A DNA stretch of 64,000 nucleotides from Salinarchaeum sp. IM2453 (GCF_019693215.1 NZ_CP081183.1:279226-343225); one strand, 5' to 3'; shown: positions 25,437-34,414, numbered from the stretch's first letter. Made by a program: numbers and translations. The notes: generated by a model not told the origin, from the sequence alone.

Positions 25437-26165
25437 ATGAAGCAAATTCGGTTTCGAGATCCAGCCGGTGCTGTACGCACAGGGCAATGGGAAGAAGGTG
25501 TAATCAAATTTGGGGATAGCACGTACAGTCCAGATGACATAGATATTCTTCCGCCATGTGAGCCAACAAAGATCGTTTGTGTAGGAAAAAACTACGCTGC
25601 ACATGCTGATGAATTGGACTCAGAGGTCCCAGATCGTCCACTTTTGTTTTTAAAGCCACCTAATACTGTTGCTGGACACACAGATACAATTCAGCTGCCA
25701 GAAGGAAAAGAGCGCGTAGACTATGAGGCGGAACTAGCCGTTGTGATTGGATCGCAGTGTCGAAATGTTGATCCGAAAGATGCAAAAGAAGTCATCGCTG
25801 GCTATACCTGCGGGGTAGATCTCTCAAACCGAGATGATCAGTGGGAGGAGCAAAACTGGATACGCGGAAAGGCATTTGATGGAGCAGCGCCTCTTGGACC
25901 TGTGCTTGCGTCTCCGGATGAGCTACCAGATGATGCACAGGTTCAGCTATGGGTGAACGATGAGCAACGGCAGGATGCGTCTATCGAGCAGTTGTACTTC
26001 TCAATTGAGGATCTCATTGCTGAAATAACGGAGTATATGACTTTAGAGCCGGGTGATGTGATTATGACTGGAACACCAGAAGGGGTCGGTCCGCTATCTG
26101 ATGGTGATGAGGTGCGCGTTCAGGTTGAAGGAGTTGGTGAGCTCAGACACACAGTCAAGCGTTGA
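25437..26165 (+). CDS. Fumarylacetoacetate hydrolase family protein
   Basis: This 242-residue FAH-fold protein has the metal and active-site segments VGKNYAAHADEL, PLLFLKPPNTVAGH, VDYEAELAVVIG, GVDLSNRDDQWEEQNW and MTGTPEGVGPLSDGD in the usual order. Members act as acylpyruvases, oxaloacetate decarboxylases or 2-oxo-hept-3-ene-dioate hydratases. The sequence does not choose among them. The start at ATG 25437 (MKQIRFRDP) is preferred over 25413 because conservation begins there. It is convergent with the nuclease gene at 26190. Confidence 0.85.
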   Translation: MKQIRFRDPAGAVRTGQWEEGVIKFGDSTYSPDDIDILPPCEPTKIVCVGKNYAAHADELDSEVPDRPLLFLKPPNTVAGHTDTIQLPEGKERVDYEAELAVVIGSQCRNVDPKDAKEVIAGYTCGVDLSNRDDQWEEQNWIRGKAFDGAAPLGPVLASPDELPDDAQVQLWVNDEQRQDASIEQLYFSIEDLIAEITEYMTLEPGDVIMTGTPEGVGPLSDGDEVRVQVEGVGELRHTVKR

Positions 26166-26189
26166 ATATAAGCGAGTCGGCGGCAGTAT

Positions 26190-26936
26190 TCATTCGATTG
26201 TGTTAACAAACAGGGATTGGTGAAGCTCTGTTGTGACAGCGTCCATAAGCGGTTTCATATTCACAGTATCTTCTTGATTGTATTTGATTAGTGTTTCAAG
26301 CGCTCCATCTTTTCCCGATTGGTATTCATACCATAAGCGAACAGCATCTTTACCGGAGATATCAGGCGATTCACGGGAGATGCCAAATTGCTGTTCAAGT
26401 TCAGAGAGCGTGCAAGAATATCCGACTCGACGGGCTAAAAACATCAGATCAACGTGAGGGCGATCGAAAGTTACATCAAATGATTTCCGTAGAAACGGCA
26501 AGTCAAACCGCGAGCCATTAAATGTAACAAGCAAACACGCATTATCAATTCTGGCCTGTAACTGGTCAGCGGTAAGATCGTGTCCCTGTACGAGAGTCTC
26601 AGTGGATCCATCTTGGTGTATTGAGACGGTAGTTACAGTATTGTTTTGCTGATCTAAGCCAGTGGTTTCAATGTCAATGAACGCAGTATTTGATCGAAAA
26701 TTTTCATACAAGCGCCAATGCTCAGAATCAGGAACGGACTGACAGAAGAAATTTGGATTCTCTCGGTCAAGATGTTGTGATGCCTGATCGATGTAGGCAT
26801 TGATATTCTGTGCTCGAGTAGGACCGACGACATCGCCAGAGAAATCTTCCCAGTGTGTTATGCCATGTTGCCAGAGTTTTTGTTCGGTCTTCTCCCCAAC
26901 CCCTGATGCAGGTATGAAACTATTCTCAATTCGCAC
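26190..26936 (-). CDS. YprB-like RNase H-fold exonuclease
   Basis: This 248-residue protein starts with GTG at 26936 (MRIENSFIPASGVGEKTEQ). A helix-hairpin-helix-like segment follows (about 10-40). A DEDD-type exonuclease domain comes next, with Exo I as AFIDIETTGLD, Exo II as VTFNGSRFDLPFLRKSF, and Exo III-like YNQEDTVNM. This matches the YprB/RNase_H_2 family of 3'-5' nucleases found in haloarchaea. An upstream reading frame to 27065 would overlap the divergent gene and is not conserved. The pair with the MinD-like ATPase is divergent with only 82 bp between. The natural substrate is unknown. Confidence 0.8.
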   Translation of the reverse strand: MRIENSFIPASGVGEKTEQKLWQHGITHWEDFSGDVVGPTRAQNINAYIDQASQHLDRENPNFFCQSVPDSEHWRLYENFRSNTAFIDIETTGLDQQNNTVTTVSIHQDGSTETLVQGHDLTADQLQARIDNACLLVTFNGSRFDLPFLRKSFDVTFDRPHVDLMFLARRVGYSCTLSELEQQFGISRESPDISGKDAVRLWYEYQSGKDGALETLIKYNQEDTVNMKPLMDAVTTELHQSLFVNTIE

Positions 26937-27018
26937 ATGAAAAGAAAAGCCAACAGCAGGTATAAACACCACGGCATGTGGCGATAATTTATCAATCAAA
27001 ACGAGTGCATCCCAGTAT

Positions 27019-27666
27019 ATGATTGGGGTAATCGGTGCCAAAGGAGGTAGCGGCCGGACAACCACTACACTTGGAGTAGCACAGGCAATAGGAACCAGAC
27101 AACAGCCAGCACTGGCAGTTGATTGTGATTGGGGAATGCCAGAGTTGCACTTGCTTGCAAATGTTGATCGGTATCCGATAGCTAAACTCTCAGATCAGGA
27201 CCAAATTCCAACGCAAAGTCAGGTTCGACGGCCCGATCAGTGGAGTACGGTCCGAGTATTGCCCGCAATAGAGCCAACGCGAGAACAAGGAATTCAACAG
27301 ATGTTAGATCAAATGCGCTGGGAAGGCCAAATAATAGTAGACGGACCAAGCGGTGTGGGTCAAACAGTAAGTAGTATAATCAAAGCATCAGACCAAGTAA
27401 TCGTCACCGGTACTGGAACTACGGTAGGGATTCAACAGACAGCTAAGACCATACGGATGGCAAATACACTCGACACCCCCGTAATTTCCGCTGTTATCCG
27501 TGAAGGAACACCCCCATATAATGCGTTTAATGGAATTATTCCAGAATGTCGAGTTCATACAGTCCCAGAGATTTCAGACGATCCACTATCGGCAACTGCA
27601 ACCAAAGACGCGTATCAGGAGATTAGCAACGCTATTGGGAGCGTTGCACAGAAAGAGATGGTGTAA
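27019..27666 (+). CDS. ParA/MinD-family ATPase homologue with altered P-loop
   Basis: This 215-residue protein begins MIGVIGAKGGSGRTTTTLG. This is the deviant Walker A of MinD/ParA with the signature Lys8 kept, but the phosphate-binding lysine replaced by Arg13. Walker A-prime appears as LAVDCDWGMPELH and Walker B as QIIVDGPSG. It is shorter than most MinD (about 260-280 residues) and lacks an obvious C-terminal amphipathic membrane helix. It may act as a switch with weak hydrolysis or as a partner of another MinD. It is divergent from the YprB-like nuclease and convergent with the FKBP gene. Confidence 0.75.
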   Translation: MIGVIGAKGGSGRTTTTLGVAQAIGTRQQPALAVDCDWGMPELHLLANVDRYPIAKLSDQDQIPTQSQVRRPDQWSTVRVLPAIEPTREQGIQQMLDQMRWEGQIIVDGPSGVGQTVSSIIKASDQVIVTGTGTTVGIQQTAKTIRMANTLDTPVISAVIREGTPPYNAFNGIIPECRVHTVPEISDDPLSATATKDAYQEISNAIGSVAQKEMV

Positions 27667-27672
27667 AATCAG

Positions 27673-28626
27673 TTATTCTTCGGAAAGTTCCTCAACGAGC
27701 TCGTCAGCATCAACATCGGCGTCTTCGAGTGCATCTTCAACATCGGCGTCAAGTTCGCCACCTAGGCCGCCCATCATACCGCCCATCGGTCCGGCAGCAG
27801 CACCGTCAAGGACTTCACGAACGATAACGCGGTTAACATCAGCATGCTCGATGACATCCTGAACGATCTGCTGTTTTGAGAACATCCACTGCTGATTCAT
27901 CGTCAGTTCTGGCGTGGATTCAACGTACAGCGTTTCTTTTTCGGTTGTGACTGTTTCATATTCCGGCTCAGCATCTTCGTCGTCATCATCATCGGATTCA
28001 ATAAGTTGAGTCTCTTCAACTTCGTCGGTCTCAATAAACATCTCAAGATCAATACCGAGGTAGGCGTCAAAGAGCCCTCGAGCTTTCTCAATACGATCTT
28101 CGACTTGTTCAATAATTTCGTACTCGTATTCGATGTCATCGCCAGCGAGTGGATGATTGAAGTCAACTCGGGCACGACCGCCGATGACAGCTTCGACATG
28201 TCCGTGTTCTCCGTCGATATCCACATGAGCACCTGGATACCGATCGTCTTCTGGGATCTTTTCGGCACTGATGGTTCGTACGTCGTCAGGATCGTGTGCA
28301 CCAAATGCTTCATCAGACGGAACTACGACAGACCCAGTGTCACCAGCCTCCTTGCCTTCGAGATCGGACTCAACTTGCTCAAACAAGTGTCCGTCTCCAA
28401 CTATGATTACGCGAGGCTCAAATGACTGATCCTGATCAGCAACACCTTCTTCCTCAGCAACTTCTGGATCAGTTGTGTCTACAAGTTGTCCATCTTCTAC
28501 GGTCCGTGCAGTAAAGTCTAGTCGGACAAAGTCTCCAGTTTGAATACCGCTCGTGTCTGCCTCATCTACCTCAGATTCAGATACATCGTCAGCGTCAGCG
28601 GCAGATGCTTCTTGTTCGTCGGCCAT
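27673..28626 (-). CDS. FKBP-type peptidyl-prolyl cis-trans isomerase (SlyD-like, long archaeal form)
   Basis: This 317-residue protein starts at ATG 28626 (MADEQEASAADADDV). The FKBP core (about 30-180) opens with GDFVRLDFTARTVEDG and has VIIVGDGHLFEQVESDLEGKEAGD. An inserted-flap domain with GAHVDIDGEHGHVEAVIGGRARVDFNHPLAGD is typical of SlyD. A C-terminal extension of about 130 residues contains a run of nine acidic residues and a Gly/Met-rich stretch (GAAAGPMGGMMGGLGGE). Long archaeal FKBPs have both chaperone and proline isomerase activity. The extension is specific to haloarchaea. Confidence 0.87.
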   Translation of the reverse strand: MADEQEASAADADDVSESEVDEADTSGIQTGDFVRLDFTARTVEDGQLVDTTDPEVAEEEGVADQDQSFEPRVIIVGDGHLFEQVESDLEGKEAGDTGSVVVPSDEAFGAHDPDDVRTISAEKIPEDDRYPGAHVDIDGEHGHVEAVIGGRARVDFNHPLAGDDIEYEYEIIEQVEDRIEKARGLFDAYLGIDLEMFIETDEVEETQLIESDDDDDEDAEPEYETVTTEKETLYVESTPELTMNQQWMFSKQQIVQDVIEHADVNRVIVREVLDGAAAGPMGGMMGGLGGELDADVEDALEDADVDADELVEELSEE

Positions 28627-28706
28627 ACGATATACTACTGTGTTCGACATTTAAACTGTGTGATCCATGCTGCGCATTGCTAGATGTGAAGATACAACCG
28701 TCAATC

Positions 28707-28715
28707 TTTTTTAAT
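28707..28715 (+). promoter_or_regulatory. TATA box of the CYTH gene
   Basis: TTTTTTAAT lies about 25 bases before the ATG at 28736, suggesting a leaderless transcript and supporting that ATG over the GTG at 28730. Confidence 0.5.
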
Positions 28716-28735
28716 ACGGTCCTGTTCCGGTGGGC

Positions 28736-29275
28736 ATGTACGAAGTTGAGCTTAAAGTTAGGGCAGATCACGAGACTATAAAATCACGATTGGAGGAGTC
28801 AAACATTACAGTAGATCGAGCAATTATCCAAGAGGATACCTATTACAATGCCCCACACCGAGACTTCGCAGAAACAGATGAAGCCTTACGAATCCGACGG
28901 CAACAGGAGCAAAGCGCCGACGAATGGGAAGTAATTGTTACGTACAAGGGGCCACTGTTAGATGAGAAGTCAAAGACCAGAGAAGAAATAGAGACTCACA
29001 TAGCAGATGGCGAGACGTTTGATACAACACTCCAGCGCCTCGGATTTACACCAGCAGCAACAGTCCGTAAAGAACGCGAATACTATCAGTTAGGGGAGTA
29101 CGAGCTGACATTAGATGCTGTGAAGGATGTTGGTACGTTCATTGAAATTGAGACGGAAACCGAAACAGACATTGAGGAGGCTCGGGAGGGGGCTTACGAG
29201 CAGCTTGAGGAGCTCGGGCTTGACCCAGAAGATCATATCCAACAATCATATCTAGGAATGTTACTCGAAGATTGA
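28736..29275 (+). CDS. CYTH-domain protein (class IV adenylate cyclase/thiamine triphosphatase-like)
   Basis: This 179-residue protein begins MYEVELKVRADHETI, which includes the family ExExK signature. Alternating charged strands of the triphosphate tunnel follow: ALRIRRQQEQSADEWEVIVTYKGP, then VRKEREYYQLGEYELTLDAV and FIEIETE. It fits the CyaB subgroup. CYTH proteins bind a triphosphate with divalent metal. Archaeal members may be triphosphatases rather than cyclases. The start is set at ATG 28736, with a TATA box placed correctly in front. Confidence 0.85.
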   Translation: MYEVELKVRADHETIKSRLEESNITVDRAIIQEDTYYNAPHRDFAETDEALRIRRQQEQSADEWEVIVTYKGPLLDEKSKTREEIETHIADGETFDTTLQRLGFTPAATVRKEREYYQLGEYELTLDAVKDVGTFIEIETETETDIEEAREGAYEQLEELGLDPEDHIQQSYLGMLLED

Positions 29276-29440
29276 CACCATCGCCGCGCTGAAGCGCAAG
29301 GGCACCCAGCTGTCGGCTTTATCTTGATCGTCAACTTCTTCAGGGTTAACCCCGAGGGTCGTCAGTAACCTCGGCCTCTGACCCAACTGGGTAGACTGGT
29401 ATACCCATTGAGATTCCGTAACGATTGTTGGCAGTTGATG
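29276..29440 (-). repeat. Eroded IS200/IS605-type end
   Basis: On the minus strand this region contains AAGCCGAC, then GCGCTTCAGCGCGGCGATGG and GTGTCAA, matching the left-end GAAGCCGAC and the hairpin-plus-GTCAA right end of the larger elements. A palindromic CCTCGGGGTTAACCC-like part lies nearer 29350. It occupies most of the 200 bp between the CYTH gene and fen1. Identity is weak and boundaries are not definable. Confidence 0.4.
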
Positions 29441-29477
29441 AAAGTTTGAAGCCTCTGTAAGAGTACATTCTCAGATA

Positions 29478-30458
29478 ATGGGAAATCCGGATTTACGAGA
29501 AATTGCGGCGATCGAATCGATGGCAATGGACGATATTGCAGGATCGACACTTGCCATTGATACACACAACTGGTTATACCGGTATCTGACAATCGTTGTA
29601 CGATATACAAACAGTGAGGCGTACACGACGAGTGATGGCACTGAGGTGGCAAATCTAATTGGAATTGTCCAAGGAGTATCGAAGCTACTTGAGCATGATA
29701 TTACACCGGTATTTGTTTTTGATGGGATTCCAACTGATCTGAAGGAAGATGAAATCAAGGCAAGGCGTAAAAGTCGAAAGCAACGCGAGGAGCAACTCGA
29801 AACGGCCAAAGAAGAGGGTGATCAGGTTGAAATCGCACGGTTGCAGTCGCAAACACAGCGGTTGACTCCAACGATACTAGAAACATCGAGAGAGCTACTA
29901 TCGATACTTGACTGTCCTGTCATTGAGGCACCAGCAGAGGGGGAAGCACAGGCAGCCCACATGGCAAAAGAGGGTGCAGTTGATGGTGTCGGATCTGAAG
30001 ACTACGATACCCTGCTATTTGGTGCACCAACTACGTATCGAAAGCTAACAAGCTCTGGAAATATTGAGCGAATGAATCTTTCAAAAACGCTTGAAAAACA
30101 CGACATCAGCTTTGAGCAACTCGTGGCAGCAGGGATTCTCTGTGGAACAGATTTCAATGATGGGGTACACGGGTTTGGTCCAAGAACTGCGATCAAGGCT
30201 ATCAAAAAGCATGGAACACTTGATGCAGTACTCGAAGCAAATAATGTTGAAGTTCCAATGGCCGATCGAATTCAATCGCTGTTTCGTGATCCAACAGTGA
30301 CAAGTGAATATAAGTTTGATAAATCGGTTGCTCCTGATGTCGACGTAGCTCGGGAGTACCTTACATCGAACTGGGAAATAGAACCCACGGAGATTGAGCG
30401 AAGTCTAGAACGGATTACGACAGCCACACAGCAGACGGGGTTAGACGACTGGACATAG
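29478..30458 (+). CDS. fen1: Flap endonuclease 1
   Basis: This 326-residue structure-specific nuclease removes 5' flaps in Okazaki-fragment processing and repair. Metal-ligand acidic residues are present: Asp28 (LAIDTHNW), Asp82 (VFVFDGIP), Glu154 and Glu156 (APAEGEAQAA), Asp175 and Asp177 (VGSEDYDTLLFGA), and the GTDFNDG helix-2-turn-helix segment. The C-terminus QTGLDDWT is a PCNA-interacting (PIP) peptide. All family elements are kept at the usual archaeal length. The start at ATG 29478 gives the conserved MGNPDLREIA. Confidence 0.95.
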   Translation: MGNPDLREIAAIESMAMDDIAGSTLAIDTHNWLYRYLTIVVRYTNSEAYTTSDGTEVANLIGIVQGVSKLLEHDITPVFVFDGIPTDLKEDEIKARRKSRKQREEQLETAKEEGDQVEIARLQSQTQRLTPTILETSRELLSILDCPVIEAPAEGEAQAAHMAKEGAVDGVGSEDYDTLLFGAPTTYRKLTSSGNIERMNLSKTLEKHDISFEQLVAAGILCGTDFNDGVHGFGPRTAIKAIKKHGTLDAVLEANNVEVPMADRIQSLFRDPTVTSEYKFDKSVAPDVDVAREYLTSNWEIEPTEIERSLERITTATQQTGLDDWT

Positions 30459-30596
30459 TCATTATTGACCGATTCTGGTAAATTAGGGAACAGATAGAAA
30501 GTCCAAACACAGGATGCTGATGATCAAGCAATAACCGGTGTCTAGTCAGGTCAAGTCGGGCAAGGTTGATCACATTTACACAATTGATAAACGAAC

Positions 30597-30604
30597 CCTT
30601 TAAG
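30597..30604 (+). promoter_or_regulatory. Putative TATA box of the L21e-RpoF operon
   Basis: CCTTTAAG is about 28 bases before the rpl21e ATG at 30629. It is the only AT-rich hexamer at suitable distance, and supports a near-leaderless transcript. Confidence 0.4.
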
Positions 30605-30628
30605 CCGCCACCTACGCAAAAACGGTAT

Positions 30629-30919
30629 ATGCCAAAATCGAATGGACCAAAACAAGGAACGCGGAACAAGTTACAAAATGATCCGCGTGAACGGGGAATT
30701 TCCCCGCCGCAGCGATCAATCGCGGAGTTTGAAGAGGGAGAAATCGTTCATCTTCGACTTGATCCGAGCATTCCGGATGGACAATTCCATCCTCGGTTTA
30801 ATGGACTGACAGGTGAAGTCGTTGGTATGCAGGGGTCTGCATACAAGGTCGAGGTTGAAGATGGCAACGCTGAAAAAACAGTTCTTGCGAATCCAGCCCA
30901 CCTCGTCTCTCAGGAATGA
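30629..30919 (+). CDS. rpl21e: 50S ribosomal protein L21e
   Basis: This 96-residue protein starts [18 protein letters not shown] and holds the family's SH3-like core ([36 protein letters not shown]). It binds 23S rRNA near the 5S region. The frame is open to 30566, but the first 21 codons precede the predicted start of transcription and are not conserved. It overlaps rpoF by four bases (ATGA), the first link of an operon that runs through KsgA and HemK. Confidence 0.95.
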   Translation: MPKSNGPKQGTRNKLQNDPRERGISPPQRSIAEFEEGEIVHLRLDPSIPDGQFHPRFNGLTGEVVGMQGSAYKVEVEDGNAEKTVLANPAHLVSQE

Positions 30920-31272
30920 CTATCTTCAAAGAGACAGTTGACGAAGAATATTTGACAATTTCTGAGGCAAAGGAGCTGCTTGAAGAGGTTCAGATGGAAC
31001 GGGCAATGCAGGATGAGCGTGAAGTAACATATGAATTGGCACGAGCAATTGAACACGCAAATCAGTTTGCGGTTCTTGAAGCCAATGAGGCACAGGAACT
31101 AGTCGCTGAACTACAGGAACTCGAAAAGGTCGATGAAAAGACCGCATACAAAATTGCAGACCTTCTCCCTGAAACCCGCGATGAACTGCGGACAATATAC
31201 GCTAAAGATCGGTATACGCTTACTGGCGACGAACTTGACGAGATTCTGAATATTGTTGCCAAGTACGTATAA
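30916..31272 (+). CDS. rpoF: DNA-directed RNA polymerase subunit F (Rpb4)
   Basis: This 118-residue Rpb4 homologue forms the polymerase stalk with RpoE (Rpb7). It shows [19 protein letters not shown], the helical HRDC-like region [17 protein letters not shown], and the C-terminal [19 protein letters not shown]. It overlaps L21e by four bases. The L21e-RpoF-DUF655-KsgA order is conserved widely in Euryarchaeota, and joins transcription and ribosome assembly genes. Confidence 0.92.
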   Translation: MTIFKETVDEEYLTISEAKELLEEVQMERAMQDEREVTYELARAIEHANQFAVLEANEAQELVAELQELEKVDEKTAYKIADLLPETRDELRTIYAKDRYTLTGDELDEILNIVAKYV

Positions 31273-31368
31273 TCCGACATACAATCACGCGGAGTCGTCA
31301 CACATTTTTGACAATCACATCGACGTGTACAACCATTGTTAAGTATCCGGTACTCTTAGGATACAACA

Positions 31369-31950
31369 ATGAGCCAATCCGACAGCAGTGAGGAAGCCAC
31401 ACATGCAGTGGTTCTTGATTTCCTCGCACATGGGCGTACGGATGACAGCAGTCCACAGTATCAGCGGTCTCCAGTAGCATATGCTGTTGGTCCAGAATCT
31501 TTCAGATTATTTGAGATTGCATTTGAGGATAATCCGGATGTGACAATTGGTGATGAAATAATTGTTGAACCAGCTGAAAAACGGGTTGGAATTGAAGCGA
31601 TTCGACAGGTTGAATACGAGGATTTATCGAGCGGAGCTAAATCAGAACTCGACTATGTAATCGAAGAGATCGTCGAGGCACAAGAAGATCGGTTTGTTGA
31701 GTTCTATAATACGGCTCAACCGATTACACTTCGGTTGCACCAGCTAAATCTTTTACCTGGGATCGGGAAGAAACTCCGAAATGGAATCCTTGACGAACGA
31801 AAGCGAAAGCCGTTTGATGACTTCGATGAGATCGAGGAGCGAGTGTCTGGGCTTCATGATCCAAAGGGAGTAATTGTCGAGCGTATCACTGAGGAGCTAC
31901 AAGAAGACGATTTAAAGTATCAGATTTTCGTTGGACGAGACGAGGAATAG
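31369..31950 (+). CDS. DUF655 family putative RNA-binding protein
   Basis: This 193-residue conserved archaeal protein has an N-terminal beta-rich domain (HAVVLDFLAHGRTDD, FRLFEIAFEDNPDVTIGDEIIVEP). A C-terminal helix-hairpin-helix domain follows (RLHQLNLLPGIGKKLRNGILDERKRKPFDDFDEIEERV, given here only as landmarks LLPGIGKK and FDDFDEIEERV). DUF655 proteins are predicted nucleic-acid-binding factors and sit next to KsgA in most euryarchaea, so a part in 16S rRNA maturation is a reasonable inference. The stop codon touches the ATG of ksgA without any gap. Confidence 0.85.
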   Translation: MSQSDSSEEATHAVVLDFLAHGRTDDSSPQYQRSPVAYAVGPESFRLFEIAFEDNPDVTIGDEIIVEPAEKRVGIEAIRQVEYEDLSSGAKSELDYVIEEIVEAQEDRFVEFYNTAQPITLRLHQLNLLPGIGKKLRNGILDERKRKPFDDFDEIEERVSGLHDPKGVIVERITEELQEDDLKYQIFVGRDEE

Positions 31951-32784
31951 ATGATGCGCGATCCAGACCAGTTGCTGGCACGAGCGGGTGTGCGCGGGAA
32001 CCCGAAGAAGGATCAGCACTTCTTAATTGATGATCGAATACTTGATCGGCTACCTACGTATTTGGATGAGATAACCGCTACCACCGGAACAATCCTCGAG
32101 ATAGGTGCCGGAACGGGTGCACTTACCGACCGGTTGCTCGCCGCTGGAGACCACGTAATTGCTATTGAAAGGGATCAGGAGTTAGTAGAATTCCTACGGA
32201 AAGAGTTTGCAGATGCAATCGAAGAAGGAAGAATGACGGTAATCCAAGGAGATGCTCTTTCAGTTGAACTTCCTGAATTTGACAGTTCTGTCTCGAATCT
32301 ACCATATGGAGTCTCCAGTGAAATACTCTTCCGATTGTTGCCAAAGGGTCGACCACTGGTTGTCACTGTTCAAAAAGAGTTTGCAGAACGGATGGTTGCA
32401 GAACCAGGAACAAGTGATTATGGACGGTTATCAGTGAGCACAGACTACTACGCAGATGCAGAAATTGTCGAACCGGTTCCTCCAGAAGCATTTTCCCCGC
32501 CACCAGCAGTAGAAAGTGCTGTGGTTCGGCTACAGCCAACTATAGGAGCAGATACAGTAAGCGATCCAGAATTTTTCCTGCGGTTCGTGAAAGCAGTATT
32601 TACACAGCGTCGAAAGACACTGCGAAATGCAATCCGGAACACAACGCATATCTCTGGAATTACAGACGCAAATGCGCTTGTTGAGGAAATAAGCGAAGAT
32701 TTACTTCGTAAACGACCTGGGAACATTACTCCTGAAGAATTTGCTACACTGGCCGAAAAAGCAGTAGCATACACAGATGACTGA
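31951..32784 (+). CDS. rsmA: 16S rRNA dimethyladenosine transferase (KsgA/RsmA)
   Basis: This 277-residue enzyme dimethylates two adjacent adenosines near the 3' end of 16S rRNA. It opens with GVRGNPKKDQHFLIDDRIL. The SAM-binding motif is ILEIGAGTGALTDRLL with the acidic VIAIERDQ. The catalytic NLPY stands in VSNLPYGVSSEILFRLL. The C-terminal domain contains FTQRRKTLRNAIRN and LLRKRPGNITPEEF. It overlaps the downstream methyltransferase by eight bases. All active-site motifs are complete. Confidence 0.94.
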   Translation: MMRDPDQLLARAGVRGNPKKDQHFLIDDRILDRLPTYLDEITATTGTILEIGAGTGALTDRLLAAGDHVIAIERDQELVEFLRKEFADAIEEGRMTVIQGDALSVELPEFDSSVSNLPYGVSSEILFRLLPKGRPLVVTVQKEFAERMVAEPGTSDYGRLSVSTDYYADAEIVEPVPPEAFSPPPAVESAVVRLQPTIGADTVSDPEFFLRFVKAVFTQRRKTLRNAIRNTTHISGITDANALVEEISEDLLRKRPGNITPEEFATLAEKAVAYTDD

Positions 32785-33358
32785 TCTCAAAGAGCGTCGC
32801 GGGTTAGACGGAAAAGTCTATCAGCCCGCTGAGGACTCATACCTACTAGCAAAGTCAGTCAGTGCCGAACTGCAGAATCGCGATGATAATCCTCGGGTGT
32901 TAGATGTAGGAACCGGATCCGGGTTTATTGCCGAGTACATCAAAAAGCACGCAGAAGTCCCAGTCATTGGAACAGACATTAATCCACATGCCTGCCAGGA
33001 GGCGCAAAATCGAGGTATTGAGGTTATTCGAGGAAACCTCGTTGAGCCGTTTCATAGAGATGCATTTGATGTTATTGTCTGTAATCCACCGTATTTACCA
33101 GATTCACCAGAAGGAACGTTTGACGACTGGATGGAAGTTGCATTATCAGGCCAGACGTCTGGAAAGGATGTCATAGATCAGCTACTAGAGGCAAGCCAAC
33201 GGGTCTTAAAGCCGGATGGGGTGCTGTATCTGCTAATCTCAACACTCACAGGAATTGATGAGGTTATTGACAGTGTTGAGAGGACAGGACGATCTGCAGC
33301 AGTCATCGCTGAAGACAATTACCCGTTTGAAACACTTGTTGTGCTGAAGATTATCTAG
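32777..33358 (+). CDS. HemK/PrmC-type N5-glutamine methyltransferase (Mtq2-like)
   Basis: This 193-residue SAM-dependent methyltransferase has motif I RVLDVGTGSGFIAEYI, acidic motif VIGTDINPHA and the amide-binding VIVCNPPYLPDSP. The short length and lack of an N-terminal domain match archaeal/eukaryal Mtq2, which methylates the GGQ glutamine of release factor aRF1 in complex with Trm112. It overlaps ksgA and closes the L21e operon. A nucleic-acid adenine methyltransferase role is the main alternative. The operon context favours translation factors. Confidence 0.88.
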   Translation: MTDLKERRGLDGKVYQPAEDSYLLAKSVSAELQNRDDNPRVLDVGTGSGFIAEYIKKHAEVPVIGTDINPHACQEAQNRGIEVIRGNLVEPFHRDAFDVIVCNPPYLPDSPEGTFDDWMEVALSGQTSGKDVIDQLLEASQRVLKPDGVLYLLISTLTGIDEVIDSVERTGRSAAVIAEDNYPFETLVVLKII

Positions 33359-33424
33359 TAATAACTCTCAGTCATAAAACCGACTCGCAAATATTAAAGA
33401 CCATCATTACATATCTACAGTAGA

Positions 33425-34414
33425 ATGACAGAATTGGTAGCTACAACACCGGGACTTTATCCACTCCCGGACTGGGCCAAACGAGATCTAGAGGATCTCA
33501 AAGGCCACCAGAAACACGATTTAATCAGCGGTGACGAAGGTGAAGAGATTATCGACGTCTATCAAGAATCCAGATCACAGGTAATTGAGCGACAACAAGA
33601 GGCTAACCTTGACCTCGTTGTCGAGGGGCAACTTCGGTGGGACGATATGTTAGTTCACCCATTTGCAGTACACGATGCTGTTGATACGCGTGGGATTGTG
33701 AGATACTACGATAATAACAATTTCTACCGTGAAACTGTCGTGACAGATGAGCTCTCATTTAATGGGGACATTGCGGCAGAACTTGAAGAAGCAGAGGAGC
33801 AAACTGACTCACTAATGGCAGTGCTACCAGGTCCGTACTCACTTGCCGATCTGGCAACAGATGAGTATTACAGTGATGAACAGACGTTTGTTAATGCAGT
33901 TGGGGAATTCCTTGCTGAAGAAGCAAATGCCTTCCCAGAGGTCGAAGCACTCTTTCTACCGGACCCATCGCTTGTAACGGCACCACCGGAAGATGATGTG
34001 CTAAGTGCAGTAAAGGAAGCGCTTAATACAGTAAGCAATGCGGTGGATGCACCTGTACTTCTTCATCCATATTGGGAAGCATTCGACGAGGATACATACA
34101 CGACTGTGCTCGATACGGATATTGATGCAGTTGGGTTTGATTTGATCAATGCTGCAGAGAAAAACAAGCGGGTTGCAACCGAGTATGGCATACCGGATTC
34201 TGTCGTACTCGGGGTTGTTGATGGACAGAACACGCGCGTTGAATCGTCAGCAGAGATCAACAATCGCGTCGATCAGTTTACCAGCGCAACTAGCAAACCA
34301 GAGACAGCGTATATTACGTCAAATACAGGTCTATTCTATCTACCAATGAATCGATTCGGTGAAAAACTCGACGCACTTGGTGCGGCAACTGAGTATACGG
34401 AGGTGGAAGCATGA
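33425..34414 (+). CDS. MetE-like protein lacking zinc ligands
   Basis: This 329-residue protein resembles the C-terminal barrel of cobalamin-independent methionine synthase and its downstream neighbour. For example, LGVVDGQNTRVES aligns with LGVVDAHVAEVES in the next gene. The zinc-site segments differ: LLHPYWEAF stands where the neighbour has LHVCYGDY, and TSNTGLFYLP where it has SPDCGVKLLP. Both cysteines are therefore absent. Haloarchaea keep this pair as adjacent genes, so the protein may supply the folate or methyl-donor side or a structural half. It overlaps the next gene by four bases. Independent methionine synthase activity is unlikely. Confidence 0.75.
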   Translation: MTELVATTPGLYPLPDWAKRDLEDLKGHQKHDLISGDEGEEIIDVYQESRSQVIERQQEANLDLVVEGQLRWDDMLVHPFAVHDAVDTRGIVRYYDNNNFYRETVVTDELSFNGDIAAELEEAEEQTDSLMAVLPGPYSLADLATDEYYSDEQTFVNAVGEFLAEEANAFPEVEALFLPDPSLVTAPPEDDVLSAVKEALNTVSNAVDAPVLLHPYWEAFDEDTYTTVLDTDIDAVGFDLINAAEKNKRVATEYGIPDSVVLGVVDGQNTRVESSAEINNRVDQFTSATSKPETAYITSNTGLFYLPMNRFGEKLDALGAATEYTEVEA

